A stretch of 64,000 nt of DNA. Origin: UBA6136 sp044237765. Lineage in GTDB: Bacteria > Pseudomonadota > Gammaproteobacteria > Methylococcales > Methylococcaceae. Below, one piece after another: positions 34,067-42,626 of the stretch (its first letter is position 1; each line of letters starts with the position of its first letter). The notes beneath the pieces are model-generated. The model ran no database searches and was not told where the DNA came from. It worked only from the letters and a program-made list of their open reading frames with translations. The stretch covers positions 1 to 64,000 of the forward strand of contig JBIIEQ010000007.1 of the NCBI GenBank assembly GCA_044237765.1, given 5' to 3'. The translations under genes were made by a program, and so were the position numbers.

Positions 34067-35644
34067 CTACCAGTCAGGCATTCGAACCGTACCTTTGGCT
34101 GGCCCTTCCGGTACTGGGGTTGGCGACAACAGATCCCCCCAATCCGTGCGTTTCGCCATGGCCGCCTTGATGGGGTCAGGCACAAACTCCTGACCCTCCC
34201 GAATCTGCCAACCACCACCCAACCCCCGATAAACGCTGACCAACCCCGTCGCGATATCGCCTAAGGCGGAAGCAAAATTGTCCTGCTGGGAAAGCAGGGA
34301 CTGCTCTGCTGTCAACACCGTTGTGAAATCGGCGATCCCTTCCTTGTACTGCAAGGTAGCGAGGTCCAGTGAGCGCTTTGCGGCGGCAGTACTCTGAGCC
34401 AGATACTCCGCCGAGTCCTGTGCCTTGAGGAAGGCAATCAGTCCGTCTTCGACCTCTCTCTGCGCGTTCAAAACAGTGTTCTGATAGTTCACTAACTTCG
34501 ATTGAAACAGGGCGTCATTGGCACGCACCTGATTGGTAATCTGGCCATAATTGAAGATATTCCACTGAACTGCGGGACCAAACCGGTAGAACTGATTGCC
34601 CCACTGAAACATATCACCAAGACTCATCCCATTCGCCGTAGAAGAGACAAAAGAAAAGCTGCCGCTTAGAGAAAGCGCAGGATATAGTTGCGCCTTTGTG
34701 ATCCCGATCTGGGCCGACTGCATTTGCGCCTGATATTCGGCCTCACGGATATCCGGTCTTCGGCGCAGCAGATCCAGCGGAATACCCACGGCTACCTGTA
34801 CCGGGGGTGCCGGTATTTGCGCATAACGCTGCCCCGAACCCAACGGTTTGTCTAAATTGCCAGGCGGTTGCCCCAGTAACACGCTGAGTGCATTTTTCGC
34901 CTGACGCAACTGCGAATCGAGGGCTGGAATCGAGGCCTGAGTGCCCCCCAGCACGGTTCTGGCCTGTTCGACGTCCCGCCGTGAGGAACTTCCTCCGCGA
35001 AACTTGGCTTCCGCAATTCGTAAGTTGTTGAGCTGGGCCTGCACATTGTTGCGAGCAATATCGAGCTTTTTTTCGAATGTGCGAATACGTATGTAGGTTG
35101 TTGCAACGTCCGCCGTCAAAGAAATAATCGCCGAATCATAGGCCGCAATGGTAGCCAGCATCTGGGCATCGGCTGCCTCGATGGCCCGGCGGAACTTACC
35201 CCAGATATCCAATTCCCAGCTTGCCGCGATCCCCATCCGGCTCCACCAGAACGGCGGGAGATTTCCGCTCTGGTTGGGGAGCCGCTCACTGGGCGCACCC
35301 GACGGCAGCTTGATGTAATCGGTAAATCCGGTGAGGTGCTGTTTCTGGGGGTAAAAATCACCAAGCGCAATACCCAACTGTGCCCTGGCTTCCAGAATCC
35401 GCAAACCCGACTCGCGTAGGGAAAGATTCTGTCGATAGGCCGTCTGGATCAACTGGTCCAGAACTGGGTCGGTGAAGGTTTTCCACCAGTTACGGTGGTC
35501 CGAACCTCGCTGGCTGATCCGGCCATCCTTGCGGTCCAGCCAACCGTTTTCAGTTTCGCTATCCGGCTTCTGGAAGTCGGGGCCAATCAACTCACAGCCA
35601 GCAACAACCAGAAAAACCGCTAACAACATGCCCCACCGCCACAT
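34067..35644 (-). CDS. RND outer membrane factor lipoprotein (NodT/OprM family)
   Basis: A 525-residue TolC-like channel. Signal with lipobox VVAGC, then the family start LIGPDFQKP and two OEP repeats of helices and strands. The motif LLRRRPDIREAEYQ is characteristic. The transcription order is OMF, MFP, RND, with the channel gene first. This is less common than MFP-RND-OMF. glgX lies upstream on the same strand, with a 57-base gap. Confidence 0.93.
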   Translation of the reverse strand: MWRWGMLLAVFLVVAGCELIGPDFQKPDSETENGWLDRKDGRISQRGSDHRNWWKTFTDPVLDQLIQTAYRQNLSLRESGLRILEARAQLGIALGDFYPQKQHLTGFTDYIKLPSGAPSERLPNQSGNLPPFWWSRMGIAASWELDIWGKFRRAIEAADAQMLATIAAYDSAIISLTADVATTYIRIRTFEKKLDIARNNVQAQLNNLRIAEAKFRGGSSSRRDVEQARTVLGGTQASIPALDSQLRQAKNALSVLLGQPPGNLDKPLGSGQRYAQIPAPPVQVAVGIPLDLLRRRPDIREAEYQAQMQSAQIGITKAQLYPALSLSGSFSFVSSTANGMSLGDMFQWGNQFYRFGPAVQWNIFNYGQITNQVRANDALFQSKLVNYQNTVLNAQREVEDGLIAFLKAQDSAEYLAQSTAAAKRSLDLATLQYKEGIADFTTVLTAEQSLLSQQDNFASALGDIATGLVSVYRGLGGGWQIREGQEFVPDPIKAAMAKRTDWGDLLSPTPVPEGPAKGTVRMPDW

Positions 35645-35701
35645 CAACACCTCGAATGGGCAAATTATCTTTGGCCTTGTCAACATAAAGCGGGTTCGGA
35701 C

Positions 35702-37819
35702 TCAGTCAGCCACAAGAAGAACCAGACTACGGTCCAACAGGATGACTGGCTCACCCAGTTTATGCGGAACACTCTTGCTCGGCTCACAAATATCAAACAG
35801 CTCAATTGCTCCTGTATCAATCAACCGCTTCCAATCCCGCCCCTTGGGGGGGATCGGAAGGTGAAATGCAGCCCTTTGATGGGTGGGATTAGCAAGCAGA
35901 CAAAGCACTTGTGAGCCCTGCTGATGGTGTATCTGGCAACCAATCACCCCATCTCCATGCCAATCAGGCGGATGTCCATGGGCGTTGAACCAAGTAATTT
36001 CTTCAGGCCGATAAAACCGCTCGCTGGATAGAACCGGATAGTGGCGGCGCAATTGAATCAACGATTTTACAAAACGAAAGAAATTCTGATTTTTCTTGAG
36101 TAGCGACCAATCAAACCAGGAAACCTCATTATCCTGGCAATAGGCGTTGTTGTTGCCATGCTGGGTTCGACAGAACTCATCCCCACCCAGCATCATCGGC
36201 ACGCCCCGCGACATGAACAGCGTAGCCATCAGGTTTTTCATCTGTCGCAAGCGCAACTGCCGGATCGCGGGATCTGACGTGTCGCCCTCGCAACCATAGT
36301 TGGCACTGTAGTTGTCGTTGCAACCGTCGCGGCTATCCTCCCCATTGGCCAGATTGTGCTTGTGTTCGTAGCTGACCAGATCATGCAGGGTAAAGCCGTC
36401 ATGGCAAGTCACAAAATTGATGCTGTTCACCGGCGCCTTGCCGCTGTGCTCATAAATGTCGGCGCTGCCGCACAATCGGCTGGCAAAGGCTCCCGCCAGC
36501 CCGCCGTCACCCCGCCAATAGCGGCGTATATCATCACGATACAGCCCATTCCACTCTGACCAGCGCTCCCCCGGAAACCGACCGACCAGATAGGCCCCAC
36601 CCGCATCCCAGGCTTCCGCAATCAGCTTCACGTCCCTCAGGATAGGGTCTTCCGCAATCTGTTCCAGCAAGGGCGGATTGGCGACCAAGCTTCCATCGCG
36701 ATCCCGACCCAGAATGGATGCCAGATCGAAGCGGAATCCATCGACATGCATTTCAACGACCCAGTAACGCAGACACTCCAGAATGAAGTTACGGACCACT
36801 GGGTGATTGCAGTTCAGGGTATTGCCACAACCGGAATAGTTCTTGTAGTAGCGTTTATCGTCTTCGAGGATATAGAAGATGCTGTTATCGAGGCCACGGA
36901 AGCTCAACGTCGGCCCGGTTTCGTTGCCCTCGGCCGTATGGTTGAAAACAACGTCCAGCAGCACTTCGATACCCGCCTTGTGCAGCGCCTTGACCATGGT
37001 CTTGAACTCATCGATCTGGCAACCGGGATAGAGCCGTGACCCATAGCCCTCGTAAGGGGCGAAAAATGCAATCGTGTTGTAGCCCCAATAATTGGTCAGC
37101 CGCTCTCCGGTTGCAGGGTTTCGAGCCGTGACTTCGTCGGGATTGAACTCCTGCAGAGGCATGAACTCGATGGCATTGATGCCGAGCTCCTTGAGATAGG
37201 GAATCTTGTCTATCACCCCCAGAAAGGTTCCCGGGGACTTGGAGCCAGCCGTCGGCGAGAGCGTCAAGCCCCGAACATGGGTCTCATAAATCACAAGGTC
37301 CGACCAGGGGTGGTAAAGCGGCCGATCATCCTCCCAGTCAAAGCTGTTATCGGTCACCAGACATTTGACGATGGCAGGGGCATCGGGGCAAACAAGTTCT
37401 TTTTTCCCCACGGGCTGACAAATCACACCAAAATCCAGCTTTTTTGGGCTGGTCAATGCGGTGGCACATGGGTCGATGAGGATTTTTGCAGCATCAAACC
37501 GATGCCCGCGTTCCGGCTGAAACGGGCCATCTACCCTGTAAGCATAGACCAGGCCGCGTCCGGCATTGAGAATCCGGATATGCCAGATATCGCCGGTCTT
37601 GTGATGTTTGGGATCCAGCTCGATCGTCTGGCACGGATGAACCGCATCCACATTGTCGAACAGGAGCAACCAGACCCGCGTGGCATGGCGACTGAATAAC
37701 GCGAAATTGACGCCATCATTGGCAAGATGGGCACCCTGGGGCAGGGGTGAACCGGGAGAACATTCGAAGGGCGACTTCACCGAGGAGAGCCGTTGCAGGG
37801 GCTGCTTGACGAACTTCAT
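35702..37819 (-). CDS. glgX: Glycogen debranching enzyme GlgX
   Basis: A 705-residue GH13 isoamylase-type enzyme with an N-terminal CBM48-like domain (LPQGAHLANDGVNFALFSRHA). The catalytic regions are all visible: VVFNHTAEG, DGFRFDLAS with the nucleophile Asp, LIAEAWD with the acid Glu, and NFVTCHDGFTLHD. GlgX removes short branches left by glycogen phosphorylase. No other glg genes are in the window; pgm is 20 kb away. Length and termini are normal. Confidence 0.94.
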   Translation of the reverse strand: MKFVKQPLQRLSSVKSPFECSPGSPLPQGAHLANDGVNFALFSRHATRVWLLLFDNVDAVHPCQTIELDPKHHKTGDIWHIRILNAGRGLVYAYRVDGPFQPERGHRFDAAKILIDPCATALTSPKKLDFGVICQPVGKKELVCPDAPAIVKCLVTDNSFDWEDDRPLYHPWSDLVIYETHVRGLTLSPTAGSKSPGTFLGVIDKIPYLKELGINAIEFMPLQEFNPDEVTARNPATGERLTNYWGYNTIAFFAPYEGYGSRLYPGCQIDEFKTMVKALHKAGIEVLLDVVFNHTAEGNETGPTLSFRGLDNSIFYILEDDKRYYKNYSGCGNTLNCNHPVVRNFILECLRYWVVEMHVDGFRFDLASILGRDRDGSLVANPPLLEQIAEDPILRDVKLIAEAWDAGGAYLVGRFPGERWSEWNGLYRDDIRRYWRGDGGLAGAFASRLCGSADIYEHSGKAPVNSINFVTCHDGFTLHDLVSYEHKHNLANGEDSRDGCNDNYSANYGCEGDTSDPAIRQLRLRQMKNLMATLFMSRGVPMMLGGDEFCRTQHGNNNAYCQDNEVSWFDWSLLKKNQNFFRFVKSLIQLRRHYPVLSSERFYRPEEITWFNAHGHPPDWHGDGVIGCQIHHQQGSQVLCLLANPTHQRAAFHLPIPPKGRDWKRLIDTGAIELFDICEPSKSVPHKLGEPVILLDRSLVLLVAD

Positions 37820-38034
37820 GTCAGTTTGATCGTAGACTCACTCAAATTCAGCGAAATGATCGAAACCGGAGCATTTCAGCCTACGGGGCAAGCCCTGCAT
37901 GGCACCACTCCCTGGCCCTCAATCCTAGGCAAGGGCTGAATCATAGCATTGGTCATCAGGCTCATGAGGACCGGTTCTGCTATGAACCCCATCGTTTTCT
38001 ATCGAGCGCGCTCAGCATTGGCAAGCCCGCTGAC

Positions 38035-38607
38035 TTATTTGTCCAATGGCGTCTTTTTTGCCGGAGCCGCCGCTAGCGCCTTAATTTCTCTCGCGGTTAA
38101 CAGTGGAGGCTGCCCATCAGATCGATCGGCAAATCGAGTCTCCTGACGTGAACGCATGACATAACCACCCAATGCGCCCCCGGCCGTTGCCATGATCAGC
38201 AGGCCGACGGTCATGAACTCGACAGCCACCATGATTCCGCCCAAAGCCAGTAATCCGGTGAGGCCGAGCCCCAGTCGCCAGTAAGCCTGGGACTGTGCAC
38301 GGGCAGTTTCCTTGAGAATTCGCTGATGACTCTGCTCCAGCGCCGCACGCTTGTCGATTTCCGCCGTCACCACGATTTTCTCACGCTCACGGGCATGTTG
38401 GGTGCGGACATTGGCGAGCGCATCCTTCTTGACATGATCGGCGATGGAGCCAAACCAGAACGCAGAAAGCAGGCTCACCACACCGCCCAGGATGGCCACA
38501 GGAAGCCACAAGGCCTCATGCGCCTCGGGGAGCATCAGCGCGTAAACCAAAGCGGCTGTGGAAATCTGCAGCACGATGATGCCGGGCAGAAATCTCAAGA
38601 GCGACAT
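38035..38607 (-). CDS. Unrecognised membrane protein with central coiled coil
   Basis: A 190-residue protein not assigned to a family. Two hydrophobic segments near the N-terminus (about 7-27 and 35-56) are followed by a charged helix with coiled-coil character (about 57-105: KDALANVRTQHAREREKIVV). Two more hydrophobic segments (about 112-150) and a short cytoplasmic tail complete it. No signal peptide or catalytic motif. The neighbours (glgX upstream on the other side of a 215-base gap, PqiC-like lipoprotein) give no clear function. Codon use looks normal. Confidence 0.65.
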   Translation of the reverse strand: MSLLRFLPGIIVLQISTAALVYALMLPEAHEALWLPVAILGGVVSLLSAFWFGSIADHVKKDALANVRTQHAREREKIVVTAEIDKRAALEQSHQRILKETARAQSQAYWRLGLGLTGLLALGGIMVAVEFMTVGLLIMATAGGALGGYVMRSRQETRFADRSDGQPPLLTAREIKALAAAPAKKTPLDK

Positions 38608-38718
38608 CGGCGGGACCCCATGTCGGTTTTACGCACAGGCGACCCGATCATTGAGCATGACCGTTTGAAGCCGCACAATTTCTTTGAGACCGTGGTTATG
38701 CGCTTAGTCAAACCCTTT

Positions 38719-39333
38719 CTAACCCGCCTGCAGGAGCCTTTTTATGGCGGTGGCCATCTCACGGTTCAAGCGGATGAGACATTGGCTTTCCACCTCAACC
38801 ATTTGCGCATAGTCCGTCGTGGAGGCGGGGAGATGGCAATTGAATTTGTGATTGGTGACATCGCTTTTGCCCTGACGTAGGGACCAAAGGGCGCTCATCC
38901 GCACTTCACCCGTCGGGTCCACGTGCATCTCTTGGATGGTGATAGCCACCTGAACATCCGGCTTGGGTTCACGCGGCCAGGGATGCATGACAATGCGGTC
39001 TGTCGGAATGAACGAGGACAGATTTTGCGCCGAGACCCGCGCAATATTCTCATCCAGCCGCTCAGCCCAACGATGATCCTCGGATAGCCGATATTCCTGC
39101 CCCGATGTGGCGGTCACGATTTGCGGACGGTCGAGATAAGCAGGTATGCGAACCGGCCCCAGCCCAACCAGTGGCCCGTCGCCGGAAATAGCGGATTGGC
39201 CGGGAAGATTGGCAGCACGCAACATGTAGAACTGGTCTGGGACCGTGTTTCTGAAGCATCCCGTCAAGCCAACCATCAACAGACACCAGAAGGCCCATTT
39301 TCCGGCGCTGACAAGATTAACGTCGTCTCGCAC
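38719..39333 (-). CDS. PqiC/YmbA-like ABC transport auxiliary lipoprotein
   Basis: A 204-residue lipoprotein with lipobox LTGC and the family opening PDQFYMLRA. The motif VGLGPVRIPAYLDRPQIVT, typical of PqiC/YmbA, follows. It is the periplasmic or outer-membrane partner of MCE transporters. It ends the transcription unit permease-ATPase-MCE-lipoprotein, which it completes as an inter-membrane lipid transport system. Confidence 0.87.
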   Translation of the reverse strand: MRDDVNLVSAGKWAFWCLLMVGLTGCFRNTVPDQFYMLRAANLPGQSAISGDGPLVGLGPVRIPAYLDRPQIVTATSGQEYRLSEDHRWAERLDENIARVSAQNLSSFIPTDRIVMHPWPREPKPDVQVAITIQEMHVDPTGEVRMSALWSLRQGKSDVTNHKFNCHLPASTTDYAQMVEVESQCLIRLNREMATAIKRLLQAG

Positions 39334-39454
39334 TTTCGCTCACTCCAAAAACGGAAGAATACAGAAACGGCTTACGCCACAGTGGGCAAGAGCTTATCAC
39401 GATGGATTCAAACTCAGACTGACCCGACAGGCACCAAGCCGATGCAAAATCGGC

Positions 39455-40501
39455 TCAGTCCTTTTTTCCAAACAAAAGGGAATCGGGGTGACGCTCAAGG
39501 TAATCAGTCAGCACTCTGAGCGATTGCGCAGCCTTGGTCAGTTCGGTCACGGACCCTTGAAGATTGGAGTCATCGGCGGTGGTGTCAGCGATATTTTCGG
39601 CGGCGATCCGCGTCGACTCCAGAGCATCCGTGGCCTTCAGCAGTGTTTGCTCGGCGGCCTTCATCATCGGCCCCGTGTTGCCCTGAAGATCACGGAGCGC
39701 AGCGGTGGTCGTTTTGGCCGTGACACTGATATCCATCGAGCTCTGCCCGATCGTACCCATGGTCTTATCCATGCGATCGATGAAGCCGGGGAATTGTTTT
39801 TCGAGTCGACTCAGCAGGCTTTCCGCATTCTGAAGCGCCCCGGTCAGCGCTGCCTGGGACTTACGGGTCTCCTCAGAGCCCACTAATGCTCTCAGCTCTG
39901 CGAGCGTGGCTGAAAAGTCGGCCACCATCTGATCCAGCGGCATGCCTCTGATTTTTCTGACAATATCCTCAAGCGTCGCCTTGACCTCATCCACCGTCGG
40001 GGTGATGGAGGGTATTTCTGGCATATCCTTGTAACCCAGCCCGGTCATACGAACCGGTTGTTCCGGATGAAAATCAAGATCGACATAAAGTAATCCTGTG
40101 AGGATGCTTTGCACTTCAAGCCGTGCCCGCAAACCAGCATCAATCAGTTTCTTGAATTCATTGTGCCGTTCACGACCCGGAATCAGGGACAGGTCAAAGG
40201 GAGAACCATCGGGTGATGCCAATCGCCAGGGTTCAATTTCCAGCACCACCGGCTTCATCAATTTTTGCTTGTTCCGGTCCAGCTGCAATTCGATCTCTTT
40301 CACGATGCCCACCTGCACCCCCTGCACCTTGACCGGCGCACCGACATTGAGCCCGTTCAGCGAGGTTTCGAAATAGACGACCCAATGCATCTTGGGCTTG
40401 AAAAACTGCCCCCCCCCAAACACCAGGAGCGCAGTGATTAGCAACGCGATACCACCAATCAGAAATCCGCCGATCGCCATGGCATTGATAGGCTTGCTCA
40501 C
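39455..40501 (-). CDS. MCE-domain substrate-binding protein (MlaD family)
   Basis: A 348-residue protein with an N-terminal membrane anchor (about 10-28) and a single MCE/MlaD domain. The MCE domain opens with VYFETSLNGLNVGAPVKVQGVQVG. It is followed by a long helical region with coiled-coil pattern up to the C-terminus. This is longer than E. coli MlaD (183 residues), and resembles the tube-forming helical MCE proteins. It would carry phospholipids across the periplasm between the permease complex and the lipoprotein. Four-base overlap with the ATPase gene. Confidence 0.9.
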   Translation of the reverse strand: MSKPINAMAIGGFLIGGIALLITALLVFGGGQFFKPKMHWVVYFETSLNGLNVGAPVKVQGVQVGIVKEIELQLDRNKQKLMKPVVLEIEPWRLASPDGSPFDLSLIPGRERHNEFKKLIDAGLRARLEVQSILTGLLYVDLDFHPEQPVRMTGLGYKDMPEIPSITPTVDEVKATLEDIVRKIRGMPLDQMVADFSATLAELRALVGSEETRKSQAALTGALQNAESLLSRLEKQFPGFIDRMDKTMGTIGQSSMDISVTAKTTTAALRDLQGNTGPMMKAAEQTLLKATDALESTRIAAENIADTTADDSNLQGSVTELTKAAQSLRVLTDYLERHPDSLLFGKKD

Positions 40502-41280
40502 GAAATAGCCTCTAATGGTGGGGGTTCTGCTTTTGGATTATCACGGGTCAAAAACCGAATGACCCTCTCGTCGCTTGATTCAGCCAGCATCTGCCGGGGC
40601 GGGCCGGCGGCGATCGCCGTCTTGCTCTCTGGATCCAGGAAGATTGAATTGGTGCCGATCGCAAAAATGCTGGCCAGTTCGTGCGTCACCATCACCACCG
40701 TGGCACCCAGACTATCTCGCAGGCCTTTGATCAGGTCATCAAGCAGCTTGGCACTGATAGGGTCCAGACCGGCCGATGGCTCGTCAAAATAAAGGATCTC
40801 GGGATCGAGCGCCATGGCTCTCGCCAAACCGGCTCTCTTCTGCATGCCGCCACTGATTTCGGAAGGATAGTAATCTTCAAAGCCGGCCAACCCGACTAGC
40901 GCCAGCTTGTAGGAAACCATCTTGGCAATCTGTCGCGATGTCAGTGAGGTGAACTCCATCAGAGGCAGCGCAATATTTTCCGCCAGCGTCATGGAGCTCA
41001 GGAGCGCCCCGCTCTGGAACAACACCCCGACCCGCCGCATGATCTGTTCACGCTGTCTGGCATTGGCCCGCCAGAAATCCTGTTCCCCATAAAAAATCGA
41101 TCCTTTCGCGGGAGTCTGGAGTCCGATCAGGTGCATCAGCAGCGTGCTTTTACCGCAACCACTCCCGCCCATGACCACGAAAATATCCCCCCGATTGACC
41201 GTGAAATTGAGGTCCTGCTGAATCAGGAAGTCTCCATAGGCCATGGTCAGATTTTCCACGGTGATCAGGGCTTCCGTCAT
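40498..41280 (-). CDS. MCE/Mla transporter ATP-binding protein (MlaF-like)
   Basis: A 260-residue ABC ATPase: Walker A GGSGCGKST, signature LSGGMQKRAGLARA and Walker B ILYFDEP. The QKRA variant of the signature is characteristic of the MlaF/Mkl group. It powers lipid transport with the permease gene upstream and the MCE protein downstream. Confidence 0.92.
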   Translation of the reverse strand: MTEALITVENLTMAYGDFLIQQDLNFTVNRGDIFVVMGGSGCGKSTLLMHLIGLQTPAKGSIFYGEQDFWRANARQREQIMRRVGVLFQSGALLSSMTLAENIALPLMEFTSLTSRQIAKMVSYKLALVGLAGFEDYYPSEISGGMQKRAGLARAMALDPEILYFDEPSAGLDPISAKLLDDLIKGLRDSLGATVVMVTHELASIFAIGTNSIFLDPESKTAIAAGPPRQMLAESSDERVIRFLTRDNPKAEPPPLEAIS

Positions 41281-41297
41281 GGCATCAACCGCATGGA

Positions 41298-42494
41298 CTA
41301 AATACCGAGCCGGTCACAGACCAGCGTGACAATGGAGTCGGCAACCACGATGAAGACAATGCTGGTGACGACAGCCGAAGTCGCCGCATCGCCGACTGCG
41401 GAGGCACTGCGGCCACACTGCAAACCACGCATGCAGCCCGCCAGGGCAATCAGAACCCCGAACAGGGCGCATTTAAAAACGCCGATGAAGAAGTCCGTCA
41501 GGTGAACCGATTCGGCCGTTCGATGCATGAACTGGGTCACCGGAATATCGAAAAAGGCGACACTGACCAGTCCCCCACCGATGATGCCGAGGAGATCGGA
41601 ATACAGGCACAGGAACGGCATGACCAGAATCAGCGCCAGCATCCGCGGAAGCACCAGAAACTCCATCGGTGCGAAACCCATGACCCGCAAGGCGGAGATC
41701 TCCATATTGACGTTCATGGTACCGATCTGTGCGGCAAAGGTCGCTCCGGAACGGCCCGCCATGATGATGGCCGTCATCAGAGCACCCATTTCACGGGTCA
41801 TGCCCAGCGCGACCAGATCGGCGATGTAAAGCTGGGCCCCGAACATGGCGAGCTGCACGGCCCCGACAAAAGCCAGGATCAAGCCCACCAACAGGCTGAT
41901 CAGGGTCACAATCGGCACCGCAGAGGGACCGCACTCCTGAATCTGCAACCATAAATCGATGCGCCGGTAGCGAGCCTTGCCCGCGATCAAGGCCGATCCC
42001 GCCAGCGTCGTTTCACCCAGAAAACGGGTCAGAAAAAGACCGTCCTCCCACAATTTGCGAGCCGTCTCGCCGACCTCCGCCAGCCAGGCAATGCGGGGAA
42101 CCGATCGTCTAGCTCCCTCCCTCTCGGGCACAGCCGAAGCCAGATCCAACAGTGACCGAACCCCCGACGGCATGCCACTGACATCCAGAGAGGCTTGATG
42201 GGCAGCACAAGCCTGTTCGAAATCAAGAAGAAAGGTCATGAAGGCACTATCCCAACGACCCAGTTCGCGCCCATCCAGAACCACAGATTGCGGAGCTGAG
42301 GACCCACTCAATTCAGTTACTACAGCCACCGAATCCATCAGATCGGCGAACTCCATGCACCAGTCGCCACTGAAGGATACATTCTTGCGGTTAACGCCTA
42401 GCTGGGTAACTGACCAGGTGGGTGGGGTCAAGGAATGAGTCTTTGATACAGGTGGAAAGTAAGCCAAATCATACACAATCAAAAGGGATTCCAT
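41298..42494 (-). CDS. MCE/Mla transporter permease with N-terminal STAS domain
   Basis: About 398 residues. The N-terminal third is a STAS-like domain (SAPQSVVLDGRELGRWDSAF...LDVSGMPSGV). The rest is an MlaE permease with about five transmembrane helices and the family stretch GRSGATFAAQIGTMNVNMEISALRVMG. A fused STAS-permease is known in YrbE/MlaE relatives. In E. coli the STAS protein MlaB is separate, so this fusion would replace it. The start is uncertain: ATG 42494 is listed, but ATG 42509 and TTG 42431 are also possible. First gene of the MCE operon, divergent from the TIR protein gene. Confidence 0.88.
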   Translation of the reverse strand: MESLLIVYDLAYFPPVSKTHSLTPPTWSVTQLGVNRKNVSFSGDWCMEFADLMDSVAVVTELSGSSAPQSVVLDGRELGRWDSAFMTFLLDFEQACAAHQASLDVSGMPSGVRSLLDLASAVPEREGARRSVPRIAWLAEVGETARKLWEDGLFLTRFLGETTLAGSALIAGKARYRRIDLWLQIQECGPSAVPIVTLISLLVGLILAFVGAVQLAMFGAQLYIADLVALGMTREMGALMTAIIMAGRSGATFAAQIGTMNVNMEISALRVMGFAPMEFLVLPRMLALILVMPFLCLYSDLLGIIGGGLVSVAFFDIPVTQFMHRTAESVHLTDFFIGVFKCALFGVLIALAGCMRGLQCGRSASAVGDAATSAVVTSIVFIVVADSIVTLVCDRLGI

Positions 42495-42626
42495 GCAGCA
42501 AATGATCATCCTCCGGCGACCGGCCATCAGGCGCCCGGGGATAGAGTCTCAATTCATTGCCGGCGAAACATTCGGGATACAATGGCATGACTCGAATATT
42601 GGTTTCCAAGGCAGGAGCACTCCCCT

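Noticed and set aside
39437..39455. Hairpin AGCCGAT/ATCGGCT at the MCE gene stop as a terminator
   Set aside because: No T-run follows on the minus strand, and the PqiC-like gene continues the operon.
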